From the NCBI RefSeq assembly GCF_021731785.1, contig NZ_JAKFWS010000051.1, positions 1 to 40,174 on the forward strand: a stretch of 40,174 nt of DNA, in the 5' to 3' direction. The stretch comes from Methylocystis sp. (lineage in GTDB: Bacteria; Pseudomonadota; Alphaproteobacteria; Rhizobiales; Beijerinckiaceae). Position 1 is the stretch's first letter; each line of letters opens with the position of its first letter. The notes under the pieces are model-generated. The model made no database searches and was not told where the DNA came from. It saw only the letters and a program-made list of their open reading frames with translations. The translations under genes and the position numbers were made by a program. Shown in pieces: positions 17,770 to 26,511 of this stretch.

Positions 17770-18061
17770 GTGACTGTCCGGCGGGACCGACTCGTGGAAA
17801 TTGGGACGAAAAGCGCTGTGGAACCGACGCGGACACGCGAATCGCGCGATACTGTCGGCGCGGGCGGGCCGACGGGATGACTTTCTGTCGATTGAAGTAA
17901 AGAAGCCGTTAAGAAACGGCTCTAAACACGGCGTCGTGTTCGCGATCGTCGCAAAGCGGCTCGCTTGCGCGCAAGGCGGCGCCTCTCTACCTATGACGCA
18001 GCCCGAGCGAATCGCGGCGCGGCGGCTTAGTCCGCAAGCGCCGGCCTGCAAGGAGGCGTTG

Positions 18062-19855
18062 ATGCCGAGCTACAAGGCGCCTGTTGACGACACCCTCTTC
18101 CTGTTAAACGACGTCTTGAATTTTCAGCGTTTCGGCAATCTGCCAGGCTTCGCGGACGTTACCCCGGACGTATTGTCGCAAATCCTCTTCGAGGCGGGAA
18201 AGCTTTGCGAGGAGGCGCTTGCGCCGCTCAATCAGTCCGGAGACGCAAAGGGTTGCGTGCGTCACGACGACGCCTCGGTCTCCACCCCGCCGGGTTTCAA
18301 GGAAGCGCATGACGCTTTCGCTCAAGGAGGCTGGATCAGCCTCGCGGTGCCCGAGGAATATGGCGGCCAGGGCCTGCCCTACACGCTCTCGATGGCGATG
18401 AATGAATTCGCCTCCTCCGCGAATATGTCCTTCGCCATGTATCCGGGTCTGACCCAAGGCGCGCTCGCCGCTCTGCTGCGCCATGGCAATGACGAGCAAA
18501 AAAAGCTCTATGTGCCGAAGATGGCCGAGGGCCGCTGGTCAGGCACGATGAATCTGACCGAGCCGCAATGCGGCACCGATCTCGGACTGCTGACGACCAA
18601 GGCGACGCCGCGCGCGGACGGCTCCTATTCGATCACCGGACAGAAAATCTTCATCTCCGCCGGCGAGCATGATCTGACCGAGAACATCGTGCATCTGGTG
18701 CTCGCGCGCATCGAAGGCGCGCCAGCTGGCGTCAAGGGCATATCGCTCTTCGTCGTGCCGAAGTTTCTCGCCAACGGCGACGGCGCACTTGGCCCGCGTA
18801 ACGGCGTCTCCTGCGGCTCCATCGAAGAGAAGATGGGCATCCATGGCAACTCGACCTGCGTGATGAATTACGACGGCGCGCAGGGCTTTCTCGTCGGCGA
18901 GGCCAATCGCGGACTGAACGCCATGTTCGTGATGATGAACGAGGCGCGGCTCGGCGTCGCCATGCAAGGCCTCGCGCTCTCCGAGGTCGCCTATCAGAAC
19001 GCGGCGCAATACGCCAAGGAGCGTCTGCAGGGCCGCGCGCTCTCCGGTCCGAAAGATCCCGGCAAGCCTGCCGACCCGATCATCGTGCATCCGGACGTGC
19101 GGCGGATGCTGTTCGAGATGAAGGCGTTCAACGAGGCGGCGCGCGGCTTTGCGCTTTCCGCCGCGCTCGACAGCGACATCGTGCATCGTTCGGATGACGC
19201 CGCCTCACGGCAGGCGGCGGAGGACCGGCTTGGCCTGCTGACGCCCGTGCTCAAGGGCGTGCTCACCGACTTGGGATTCGAGAACACCGTGAAAGCCCAG
19301 CAGGTCTTTGGCGGCCACGGCTATATTCGCGAATGGGGCATGGAGCAGTTCGTGCGCGATTCGCGCATCAGCATGATCTATGAGGGCGCCAACGGCATTC
19401 AGGCGCTCGACCTCGTCGGACGCAAGCTGCCGCGCGACGGCGGCCGGGCGATCATGGCCTATTTCAAGGACACGACGGAGTTCTTGAATCCGCTCGCGTC
19501 CGACGACGCGATGAAGTTCTACGCCACGCCGGTGCGAGCGGCGCTCGACGATTTGCAGAAGGCGACGATGTGGCTCATGCAGAACGCCATGGCCAAGCCC
19601 GACAACGCCGGCGCCGCTTCCTATGACTATATGCATCTCTTCGGCCGCGTCGCGCTTGGCGTGATCTGGGTGAAAATCGCCCAGGCGGCGATGGCAAGAA
19701 AATCGAGAGAGCCGCATGAGGCGGCGCGCATGGACGCCAAGCTTCTCACGGCGCGCTTCTACATGGAGCGCATGCTGCCCGAAACGCGCCTGCGCCTGAC
19801 CCGCATTTCGACCGGCGCCGACACGATGATGTCGCTGCCCGAGGAGATGTTTTGA
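18062..19855 (+). CDS. Acyl-CoA dehydrogenase (long form with C-terminal extension)
   Basis: A flavoenzyme of 597 residues, the first step of fatty-acid beta-oxidation (acyl-CoA to trans-2-enoyl-CoA). Seen are the N-terminal helical domain, the FAD/substrate motif MNLTEPQCGTDLGLL, HGNSTCVMNYDGAQGFLVG, and the C-terminal YEGANGIQALDLVGRKL, which in this family includes the catalytic Glu. The extra about 130 C-terminal residues identify the long subclass that also includes the DmdC-type methylthiopropanoyl-CoA dehydrogenases, so the chain-length preference is open. A strong AAGGAGG (18050-18056) decides ATG 18062. The 292-bp divergent spacer to the PodJ-like gene has a small AGCCGTT/AACGGCT hairpin (17904-17921). 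The thiolase gene follows after a repeat-filled 150-bp gap. Confidence 0.93.
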   Translation: MPSYKAPVDDTLFLLNDVLNFQRFGNLPGFADVTPDVLSQILFEAGKLCEEALAPLNQSGDAKGCVRHDDASVSTPPGFKEAHDAFAQGGWISLAVPEEYGGQGLPYTLSMAMNEFASSANMSFAMYPGLTQGALAALLRHGNDEQKKLYVPKMAEGRWSGTMNLTEPQCGTDLGLLTTKATPRADGSYSITGQKIFISAGEHDLTENIVHLVLARIEGAPAGVKGISLFVVPKFLANGDGALGPRNGVSCGSIEEKMGIHGNSTCVMNYDGAQGFLVGEANRGLNAMFVMMNEARLGVAMQGLALSEVAYQNAAQYAKERLQGRALSGPKDPGKPADPIIVHPDVRRMLFEMKAFNEAARGFALSAALDSDIVHRSDDAASRQAAEDRLGLLTPVLKGVLTDLGFENTVKAQQVFGGHGYIREWGMEQFVRDSRISMIYEGANGIQALDLVGRKLPRDGGRAIMAYFKDTTEFLNPLASDDAMKFYATPVRAALDDLQKATMWLMQNAMAKPDNAGAASYDYMHLFGRVALGVIWVKIAQAAMARKSREPHEAARMDAKLLTARFYMERMLPETRLRLTRISTGADTMMSLPEEMF

Positions 19856-19865
19856 TGGGCGCCCT

Positions 19866-19971
19866 CCTTCTCCCGCTCGCGGGAGAAGGTGTCGCGCCGG
19901 AGGCGTGACGGATGAGGGCCCTCACCCGACCCGGCTACGCCGGGCCGCCCTCTCCCGCAAGCGGGAGAGGG
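19866..19971. repeat. Intergenic palindromic repeat with three hairpins
   Basis: In the gap between the acyl-CoA dehydrogenase and thiolase genes there are three adjacent inverted repeats. They are 19866-19876 with 19879-19889 (11 bp, loop TC), 19930-19935 with 19939-19944 (6 bp), and 19948-19958 with 19961-19971 (11 bp, loop AA). The outer hairpins share a TCTCCCGC/GCGGGAGA core in the same sense. This looks like a REP-type dispersed element and could tune mRNA stability inside the operon. Confidence 0.75.
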
Positions 19972-20005
19972 ACGCGCTGGAAAGATTAGAGAAGAGGAAC
20001 TCTTC

Positions 20006-21214
20006 ATGGCCGACGCTTTTATCTACGACGCCGTTCGCACCCCGCGCGGTCGCGGCAAGCCGGACGGCTCCCTGCATGAGGTCTCTTCGCTTGGCCTCGC
20101 CGTCACGGCCCTCCAGGCGATCCGGGAGCGCAACAGGCTGGAGGGGCCCGAGATCGACGACGTGATCCTCGGCTGCGTCGATCCGGTCGGGGAAGCGGGC
20201 GGCGACATCGCTCGCGCCGCGGCGATTTCATCGGGCTATTCCTACAAAGTCCCCGGCGTGCAGATCAATCGCTTCTGCGCCTCCGGCTTGGACTCGGTGA
20301 ATTTCGCCGCCGGCGAGATCATGTCCGGCCAGCACGATCTTGCGATCGGCGGCGGCGTCGAAAGCATGAGCCGGGTCGGCATCGGCGCGTCCGGCGGCGC
20401 CTGGCCCGTCGATCCGACGATTGCCATTCCTTCCTACTTCATGCCGCAGGGCGTCTCCGCCGATCTCATCGCGACGAAATACGGCTTCTCGCGCGACGAC
20501 GTCGACGCCTACGCTGTGCAGTCGCAACAGCGCGCGGGGAAGGCCTGGGAAGAAGGCCGCTTCAAACATTCGATCGTGCCGGTGAAGGACGTGAACGGGA
20601 TCACGCTGCTCGACCGCGATGAACATATGCGGCCCGCGACCGATATGCAGGCGCTCGCGGCATTGAAGCCGTCCTTCGCCTTTTATGCGGAGCAAGGCGG
20701 CTTCGACGCCGTGGCGATTCAGGCGCATCCCGAAATCGAGAAATTGAATTACGTGCACCATGCCGGCAATTCGTCGGGCATTGTCGACGGCGCGGCGGCG
20801 GTGCTCGTCGGCTCGAAGGAAGCGGGCGAGAAACATGGGCTGAAGCCCCGCGTGAAAATCCGCGCCTACGCCAATATCGGCTCCGAGCCGGCGCTGATGC
20901 TGACCGGCCCTGTCGACGTGACGAAGAAAGTGCTCGAACGCGCCGGCATGTCGATCGCCGACATCGATCTTTTTGAAGTCAACGAGGCCTTCGCCGCCGT
21001 GGTGCTGCGCTATATGCAGGCATTCGATCTCGATCCCGCCAAGATCAACGTCAATGGCGGGGCGATCGCCATGGGCCATCCGCTCGGCGCGACCGGCGCC
21101 ATGCTGATGGGAATCGCGATCGATGAATTGGAGCGCACGGGAAAGAGCACCGCGCTGGTGACGCTCTGCATCGGCGCCGGCATGGGCACGGCGACGATCG
21201 TCGAGCTGGTGTGA
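20006..21214 (+). CDS. Acetyl-CoA C-acyltransferase (thiolase)
   Basis: A 402-residue thiolase-fold enzyme that splits 3-ketoacyl-CoA to acetyl-CoA and a shortened acyl-CoA (or runs in reverse as acetoacetyl-CoA synthase). The catalytic set is complete: nucleophile Cys91 in [17 protein letters not shown], His358 in [17 protein letters not shown], and Cys388 in [14 protein letters not shown]. The last motif reads GAG where many thiolases have GGG, a mild variation. Its place between an acyl-CoA dehydrogenase and a FadB/FadJ-type fusion argues for FadA-like beta-oxidation rather than a polyhydroxybutyrate role. The start ATG 20006 has GAAGAGGAA upstream. Confidence 0.94.
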   Translation: MADAFIYDAVRTPRGRGKPDGSLHEVSSLGLAVTALQAIRERNRLEGPEIDDVILGCVDPVGEAGGDIARAAAISSGYSYKVPGVQINRFCASGLDSVNFAAGEIMSGQHDLAIGGGVESMSRVGIGASGGAWPVDPTIAIPSYFMPQGVSADLIATKYGFSRDDVDAYAVQSQQRAGKAWEEGRFKHSIVPVKDVNGITLLDRDEHMRPATDMQALAALKPSFAFYAEQGGFDAVAIQAHPEIEKLNYVHHAGNSSGIVDGAAAVLVGSKEAGEKHGLKPRVKIRAYANIGSEPALMLTGPVDVTKKVLERAGMSIADIDLFEVNEAFAAVVLRYMQAFDLDPAKINVNGGAIAMGHPLGATGAMLMGIAIDELERTGKSTALVTLCIGAGMGTATIVELV

Positions 21215-21233
21215 CGGTTCAACGTTTCTTCGC

Positions 21234-21322
21234 CCTTCGAGACGCGAGCTTCGCTCGCTCCTCAGGGTGAGGAAAGTTTTGAACCTCATCCTGAGGAGCC
21301 CGCGCAGCGGGCGTCTCGAAGG
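21234..21322. repeat. Large palindromic intergenic repeat (about 89 bp)
   Basis: Between thiolase and FadJ-type genes two arms, 21234-21272 and 21284-21322, form a long imperfect inverted repeat. The outer 12 bp (21234-21245 with 21311-21322) are perfect, and the inner 16 bp (21257-21272 with 21284-21299) have one mismatch. Each arm also carries its own small hairpin (GCGAGC/GCTCGC left, GCCCGC/GCGGGC right), giving a cloverleaf-like structure with an 11-nt apical loop. A single related arm recurs at 23630-23645. This is typical of dispersed palindromes in rhizobial genomes. Confidence 0.8.
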
Positions 21323-21366
21323 ACGAGGTTCGAAAGAGATGGCCAGAGTTCTTCGGGAGCGAAACA

Positions 21367-23574
21367 ATGAATCTCGTCAATTTCCGCTTCGAGACCGGCG
21401 CCGACGGCGTCGCGCTTGCGACCTGGGACATGCCCGAGCGCTCGATGAACGTCATCACGCCGCAAGTGATGGACGAGCTGGAGCAGATCATCGATACGGT
21501 CGTCGCCGCGCCCGACGTCAAAGGCTGCGTGATCGCCTCGGGCAAGAGCGCCTTTTCCGGCGGCGCCGATCTTTCCATGCTGCAGCATGGCGCGGCGCAA
21601 TACGCCAAGGCGCTGAAGGAGCAGGGCGAAGACGCGGCGAACAAGCAGTTCTTCGACTTCTCGCGCCGGCTGTCGCTGCTTTATCGAAAGCTCGAGACCT
21701 GCGGGAAACCTTTCGCCGTCGCCATTCACGGCGTCTGTCTTGGCGGCGCCTTCGAACTTGCGCTCGCCTGCCACTATCGCGTCATGTCCGACGACGAGAA
21801 GACCAAAGTCGGCCTGCCGGAAATCAAGGTCGGACTCTTTCCGGGCGCAGGCGGCACACAGCGCGTGTCGCGCATCATGCAGACCGGCGACGCGCTGCAA
21901 TTTCTGTTCAGGGGCGATCAGGTCAAGCCGAGAGCCGCGCTCGGCGCCAAGCTCGTACATGAAATCGCGCCGAAGGCCGAGATCGTCGATCGCGCTCGCG
22001 CCTTTATCGTTAACGGGGGCAAGGCGCAGGCGCCGTGGGACGCCAAGGAGTTCAAGAATCCTTCCGGCAGGGTGTTCTCGCCGACCGGCATGATGATCTG
22101 GCCTGCCGCCAACGCCATCTATCGTCGCGAGACCTACGATAACTATCCCGCCGCAAAGGCCATACTGCACGCCGTCTATGAAGGGCTGCAATTGCCGATG
22201 GACCAGGCGCTGACCGTCGAGTCGCGCTGGTTCGCTCATATCCTGCGCTCGAAGGAGGCGGCGGCGATGATCCGCTCGCTGTTTCTCTCAAAGAACGAAT
22301 TGGACAAGGGCGCGCATCGGCCAAAGGACGTCGGCCCGACCAATCTCAAGAAGATCGGCATTATCGGCGCTGGCTTCATGGGCGCGGGCGTCGGCTACAT
22401 CAGCGCGCTGAACGGCCTCGACGTCGTTCTTGTCGATCGCGATCAGGAGAGCGCCGACAAGGGCGTGGCGACGATCGACAAGCTTATTTCAAGTTCCGTC
22501 AGCAAGGGCCGCGCGACCGCCGCCGACAAGGATTCGCTGATGGCGCGCGTCGTCGCGACCGCTGATTACGCCGCGCTCAAGGGCTGCGATCTCGTGCTGG
22601 AAGCCGTGTTCGAAGACCGCGCCGTCAAGGCGGACGTAACCAAGCGGGCGCAGGAGGTCACTGGCGCCGACGTGATCTTCGCCTCGAACACATCGACGCT
22701 GCCGATCACATCGCTCGCGGAAACCACGCAGAAGCCCGAGAACTTCATCGGCATCCATTTTTTCTCGCCCGTCGAGAAGATGCTGCTCGTCGAAGTGATT
22801 CTCGGCAAAAAAACCAGCGATCGCGCGCTGTCGACGGCGCTCGACTTCGTCCGCATCATCAAGAAGACGCCGATCGTCGTCAACGACTCGCGCGGATTCT
22901 TCGCCAATCGCTGCGTGCTCAATTTTGTTCGCGAAGGGCAGATCATGCTGGTCGACGGCGTGCCGCCGGCGATGATCGAAAATGTCGCCCGCATGGCCGG
23001 CATGCCGGTCGGACCGCTGTCGCTCAATGACGAAGTCGCGCTCGATCTCGGGTGGAGAATCCTTCAGGCGACCAAGAAGGACCTCGGTGAAGGCTCGGTC
23101 GATCCCGCGCAGGAGCGCGTGTTGTGCTTCATGGTTGAAGAAAACGGCCGCTTCGGCCGCAAGAACGGCAAGGGCTTTTACGACTACCACGCCAATGGAA
23201 CGAAAAGCCTGTGGCCCGGCCTCTCGGCGCTGGCCCAGAGGCAACTCGATCCCGATACGCTCGACGTCGCCGAAATGAAGCAGCGCTTTCTCGTCACCCA
23301 GGCTGTCGAGGCGGCGCGCGCCATGGCGGAGGGCGTCGTCACCGATCCGCGTGAGGCCGATGTCGGCTCAATTCTCGGCTTCGGCTTCGCGCCTTTCACC
23401 GGTGGCGTCCTCTCCTATATCGACGGCATGGGGGCGAAAGCCTTTGTCGCGCTCTGCGACAAGCTCTCCGCGACATACGGCCCGCGTTTCGAACCTCCGC
23501 AATTGCTGCGCGACATGGCGGCGAAGGGCGAAACCTTCTACGGGCGGTTCATGCCGCAGAAGATGGCGGCGTGA
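21367..23574 (+). CDS. Enoyl-CoA hydratase / 3-hydroxyacyl-CoA dehydrogenase fusion (FadB/FadJ type)
   Basis: A bifunctional beta-oxidation enzyme of 735 residues. The N-terminal crotonase domain (about 1-210) shows GGADLSML, GVCLGGAFELALACHYRV, and LPEIKVGLFPGAGGTQRV, the oxyanion-hole and catalytic-Glu region. A Rossmann NAD domain begins at about 328 with KIGIIGAGFMGAGVGY, followed by the dehydrogenase signature IHFFSPVEKMLLVEV (probable catalytic His) and two C-terminal helical domains (PVGPLSLNDEVALDLGW, GILGFGFAPFTGG-like). All key motifs are intact. It ends the cluster acyl-CoA dehydrogenase, thiolase, hydratase/dehydrogenase, a complete pathway turn together. The partner thiolase upstream would form the alpha/beta complex. 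Confidence 0.95.
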   Translation: MNLVNFRFETGADGVALATWDMPERSMNVITPQVMDELEQIIDTVVAAPDVKGCVIASGKSAFSGGADLSMLQHGAAQYAKALKEQGEDAANKQFFDFSRRLSLLYRKLETCGKPFAVAIHGVCLGGAFELALACHYRVMSDDEKTKVGLPEIKVGLFPGAGGTQRVSRIMQTGDALQFLFRGDQVKPRAALGAKLVHEIAPKAEIVDRARAFIVNGGKAQAPWDAKEFKNPSGRVFSPTGMMIWPAANAIYRRETYDNYPAAKAILHAVYEGLQLPMDQALTVESRWFAHILRSKEAAAMIRSLFLSKNELDKGAHRPKDVGPTNLKKIGIIGAGFMGAGVGYISALNGLDVVLVDRDQESADKGVATIDKLISSSVSKGRATAADKDSLMARVVATADYAALKGCDLVLEAVFEDRAVKADVTKRAQEVTGADVIFASNTSTLPITSLAETTQKPENFIGIHFFSPVEKMLLVEVILGKKTSDRALSTALDFVRIIKKTPIVVNDSRGFFANRCVLNFVREGQIMLVDGVPPAMIENVARMAGMPVGPLSLNDEVALDLGWRILQATKKDLGEGSVDPAQERVLCFMVEENGRFGRKNGKGFYDYHANGTKSLWPGLSALAQRQLDPDTLDVAEMKQRFLVTQAVEAARAMAEGVVTDPREADVGSILGFGFAPFTGGVLSYIDGMGAKAFVALCDKLSATYGPRFEPPQLLRDMAAKGETFYGRFMPQKMAA

Positions 23575-23629
23575 TTACAGTCGGCGTCGCAAAACTCGCG
23601 TTTCGGGCAGGCCCGAGATCGAAGCCGCG

Positions 23630-23645
23630 CCTCGAAGGATGAGGG
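23630..23645. repeat. Solitary arm of the palindromic repeat family
   Basis: GCCTCGAAGGATGAGG here resembles the right outer arm of the 21234-21322 element (GTCTCGAAGGACGAGG) with two differences. No matching left arm is present in the 199-bp gap between the FadJ-type gene and lgt, so this looks like a decayed or solo element. Confidence 0.5.
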
Positions 23646-23773
23646 GTCCGCTGCTGACATGCGCGGCGCGCGGCGCTTTCACTTTTTGGGCGGACATGAC
23701 ATCCGCAAGGTCGGCGGGTAAAAGACAGGCGGGGCGCGCCGTTCCAAACGCCCGCCCGGCCGGACCTCAATGA

Positions 23774-24598
23774 ATGCCGATTTTTGTGCTTCCCTTTCCA
23801 GTGATCGATCCTGTCGCCGTCAACATCGGGCCCTTGCCGCTGCGCTGGTATGCGCTCGCCTATATCGGCGGCTTCCTCTTCGGCTGGCTCGGCCTGCGCG
23901 CGCTGGTCGCCAACGATTCGCTCTGGAGGCGCGACCAGCCGCGGCCAAGCCGCGAGTCGCTCGACGATCTTCTCGTTCTTGTCGCCTTCGGCGTGATTGT
24001 CGGCGGGCGCCTTGGCCACGTGCTGATCTACGATCCGGCCTTCTATTTCGCGCATCCGCTGGAAATTTTTCAGACATGGAAGGGCGGCATGGCGTTTCAC
24101 GGCGGCCTTATCGGCGCGATGATCGGCATGTTTCTCTATGCCCGCCGCAGCGGTCTGCCGCTGCTGACCGTCAGCGACATTTGCGCGGCGGTTGCGCCGA
24201 TCGGCATTTTCTTCGGCCGCCTCGCCAATTTCATCAAGCCGGAGATGTGGGGCCGTGAGACCGACGTTCCCTGGGCGATGGTCTTTCCCGGCGCGGGCGA
24301 CGTTGCGCGCCATCCCAGCCAGCTTTATGAGGCGGGACTCGAAGGCGTCGCGCTCGGCCTTCTCTTATGGTTTGCAGCACGCCGCGGCGCGCTCAAACAG
24401 CCCGGCCTCGTCACCGGAATTTTCGGCGTCGGCTACGGGCTCGCGCGCATTTTCTGCGAATTCTTTCGCGAACCGGATCCGGTGCAGGAAGCGCTGCCCA
24501 ATGGTTTGACCATGGGCATGCTGCTCTCTGCGCCGCTTGTTTTATTTGGCGCCGCCGCGATCATGTTCGCGCTGCGGCCGAGGAGCGCGACCGCATGA
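23774..24598 (+). CDS. lgt: Prolipoprotein diacylglyceryl transferase
   Basis: Inner-membrane enzyme of 274 residues that moves diacylglycerol from phosphatidylglycerol to the lipobox Cys of prolipoproteins, the first step of lipoprotein maturation. The N-terminus PLRWYALAYIGGFLFGW is characteristic, as are VGGRLGHVLIY, the HGG motif in GGMAFHGGLIGAMIG and the family signature GRLANFIKPEMWGRETDVPW with the essential Arg, followed by HPSQLYEA. About seven membrane helices are visible. ATG 23774 gives the normal length; a second ATG 4 nt upstream is out of frame. Its stop overlaps the start of the next gene (ATGA at 24595-24598), so translation is coupled. Confidence 0.95.
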   Translation: MPIFVLPFPVIDPVAVNIGPLPLRWYALAYIGGFLFGWLGLRALVANDSLWRRDQPRPSRESLDDLLVLVAFGVIVGGRLGHVLIYDPAFYFAHPLEIFQTWKGGMAFHGGLIGAMIGMFLYARRSGLPLLTVSDICAAVAPIGIFFGRLANFIKPEMWGRETDVPWAMVFPGAGDVARHPSQLYEAGLEGVALGLLLWFAARRGALKQPGLVTGIFGVGYGLARIFCEFFREPDPVQEALPNGLTMGMLLSAPLVLFGAAAIMFALRPRSATA

Positions 24599-25677
24599 GC
24601 GCCTTGAAGAGAGAGATCGTCGAGATGATCGCTCACGACGGTCCCATTACGCTCGAGCGCTACATGTCGCTCAGCCTGACCCATCCGCGTTATGGCTATT
24701 ACATGACGCGCGATCCTTTTGGCGCGGCCGGGGATTTCATCACCGCGCCGGAAATCAGCCAGATGTTCGGCGAATTGCTCGGCGTCTGGATCACCGAAGC
24801 CTGGCGCGCGGCGGGCGGCCCGTCTCAGGCGCGGCTTGTGGAGCTTGGACCTGGCCGCGGCACGCTGATGTCCGACGTGCTGCGCGTCACGCCGATCGCG
24901 CCCAATTTTTTTTCCGCCGTCACCGTGCATCTCGTCGAAACCAGTCCGGTTCTGCGCGAAGCGCAACGCCAGACCCTGGCCCGAGCCGCAAAGTCCGCGC
25001 AATGGCACCTGGATTTTGCCGAGATGCCCCCCGGGCCTGCCTTCATCATCGCCAATGAGTTTTTCGACGCGCTTCCGGTCAGGCATTACGTGAAGAGCCC
25101 CGGCGGCTGGCGCGAACAGCTCGTCGGGCTCGACGCCGAAGGCGGCCTGGCCTTTCGAGTGTCCGAGCAGATCGAGACGACGCTCAACGTTCCGGCGCGA
25201 GAAGGATCGATCATTGAAGTCAGCGCCGTCGCTCAAAATCTCATGGGCGACATCGCGACGCGGCTCGTCACTGAAGGCGGCGCGCTCTTGCTCATCGACT
25301 ACGGCTATGAGCAGACCACGCTTGGCGACAGTCTGCAGGCGGTGTCGCGCCACGCCTATGTCGATCCGCTGGCGGCGCCGGGAGAAACGGACCTGACCGC
25401 TCACGTCGATTTCGCCGCACTGGCGCGCGCCGCGCGCGCGCGCGGCGCCAAAGTGATGGGCCCCGTGCTGCAAGCGGATTTTCTCTTGCAACTCGGCATC
25501 GAACGCCGCGCCGAGACTCTGTCGAAAAAAGCGACGCCCGAGCAGGCGCAAGCGATTTTCGACGCCTTCGAACGTCTAACCGGCGTTGACGACGCGCGTC
25601 ATCAGATGGGCCGACTGTTCAAAGTGATGGCGGTGACCCATCCGGATATGCCCGACCTGCCGGGATTTTTCGTGTAA
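24595..25677 (+). CDS. SAM-dependent methyltransferase of the NDUFAF7/MidA (DUF185) family
   Basis: A 360-residue class I methyltransferase. Conserved marks are the N-terminal ITLERYMSLSLTHPRYGYY, FGAAGDFITAPEISQMFGEL, the SAM-binding VELGPGRGTLMSDVLRV (about 80-97), ANEFFDALPVRHY and LIDYGYE. The mitochondrial homologue NDUFAF7 dimethylates an arginine of complex I subunit NDUFS2 during assembly. A similar role on bacterial NuoD/NDH-1 is plausible but not shown. It overlaps lgt by 4 nt and is followed within 10 bp by pgeF; this three-gene order is recurrent in alphaproteobacteria. The reading frame is open upstream to 24367 but that part overlaps lgt and is not conserved-looking. Confidence 0.92.
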   Translation: MSALKREIVEMIAHDGPITLERYMSLSLTHPRYGYYMTRDPFGAAGDFITAPEISQMFGELLGVWITEAWRAAGGPSQARLVELGPGRGTLMSDVLRVTPIAPNFFSAVTVHLVETSPVLREAQRQTLARAAKSAQWHLDFAEMPPGPAFIIANEFFDALPVRHYVKSPGGWREQLVGLDAEGGLAFRVSEQIETTLNVPAREGSIIEVSAVAQNLMGDIATRLVTEGGALLLIDYGYEQTTLGDSLQAVSRHAYVDPLAAPGETDLTAHVDFAALARAARARGAKVMGPVLQADFLLQLGIERRAETLSKKATPEQAQAIFDAFERLTGVDDARHQMGRLFKVMAVTHPDMPDLPGFFV

Positions 25678-25687
25678 CATTGGCGCA

Positions 25688-26467
25688 ATGACGCTCGAAA
25701 CGCTTGCGCTTACCGCGCGAAACCTCCACCTGCCCGGCCTGCGCCACGCCTTTTTCACCCGCGAGGGCGGCGTCTCCGACGGCGTCTACGCGTCGCTCAA
25801 CGGCGGCGTCGGCTCGCGCGACGCGCCGCAGTCGGTCGCCGAAAATCGCGCCCGTATGGCGGCGCGTCTTGGCGTCCAAGCCGAGCGCCTGCTGGTGCCG
25901 TTTCAGATCCATTCCGCAGACGCGCGCGCCGTGCGCCAGCCATGGCGCGCCGATGCGCGGCCGCGATGCGACGGCATCGTCACGACGGAGGTCTCGCTCG
26001 CGCTCGGCGTCACCGGCGCCGACTGCGGCATGCTGCTCTTCGCCGACGTCAAAGCGGGCGTCGTCGGCGCCTGTCACGCCGGCTGGAAAGGCGCGCTCGG
26101 CGGCGTGATCGAAGCGACCGTTGTGGAAATGGAAACGCATGGCGCGCGCCGCGCCGATATCCATGTCGCGCTCGGTCCGGCGATCGGCGCGACGAGCTAT
26201 GAAGTCGGTCCGGAATTCGTCGCGCGGTTTCGCGACGCGGATAAGTCCTTCGCGCGCTTCTTTACGCCAACGGCGCGCGACGGCCATGCGGCCTTCGATC
26301 TGCCGGGCTTCATTGCGTGGCGAGTCGAGGCGCTCGACGTCGCGTCATTCGAGGACCTCGGCGTCGACACCTATGCGGATGAAGCGCGCTGCTTCAGCTA
26401 CCGCCGCAGCGTTCATCGTCGCGAGCCGGATTACGGTCGATTGGTCTCGGCGATCGCGCTGATTTGA
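25688..26467 (+). CDS. pgeF: Peptidoglycan editing factor PgeF (YfiH, Cu-oxidase_4)
   Basis: A 259-residue protein of the YfiH/laccase-domain family. E. coli YfiH removes misincorporated L-Ser from UDP-MurNAc stem peptides, and homologues were formerly annotated as polyphenol oxidases. The putative active-site trio is in place: His75 in PFQIHSADARAV, Cys113 in VTGADCGMLLFAD and His130 in GACHAGWKGALGG. The N-terminal HAFFTREGGVSDGVYASLN is also typical. It starts 10 bp after the methyltransferase gene and converges on the FAD oxidase gene, with 44 bp between them that contain no obvious terminator. Confidence 0.93.
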   Translation: MTLETLALTARNLHLPGLRHAFFTREGGVSDGVYASLNGGVGSRDAPQSVAENRARMAARLGVQAERLLVPFQIHSADARAVRQPWRADARPRCDGIVTTEVSLALGVTGADCGMLLFADVKAGVVGACHAGWKGALGGVIEATVVEMETHGARRADIHVALGPAIGATSYEVGPEFVARFRDADKSFARFFTPTARDGHAAFDLPGFIAWRVEALDVASFEDLGVDTYADEARCFSYRRSVHRREPDYGRLVSAIALI

Positions 26468-26511
26468 GGCGCCGACCATGATCGTGCTCTGACGAGAGCG
26501 GCGAGGTCGCC

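Noticed and set aside
20228-21367. Open frame of 379 codons antisense to the thiolase
   Set aside because: Spans an intact thiolase and part of a palindromic repeat; no domain pattern.
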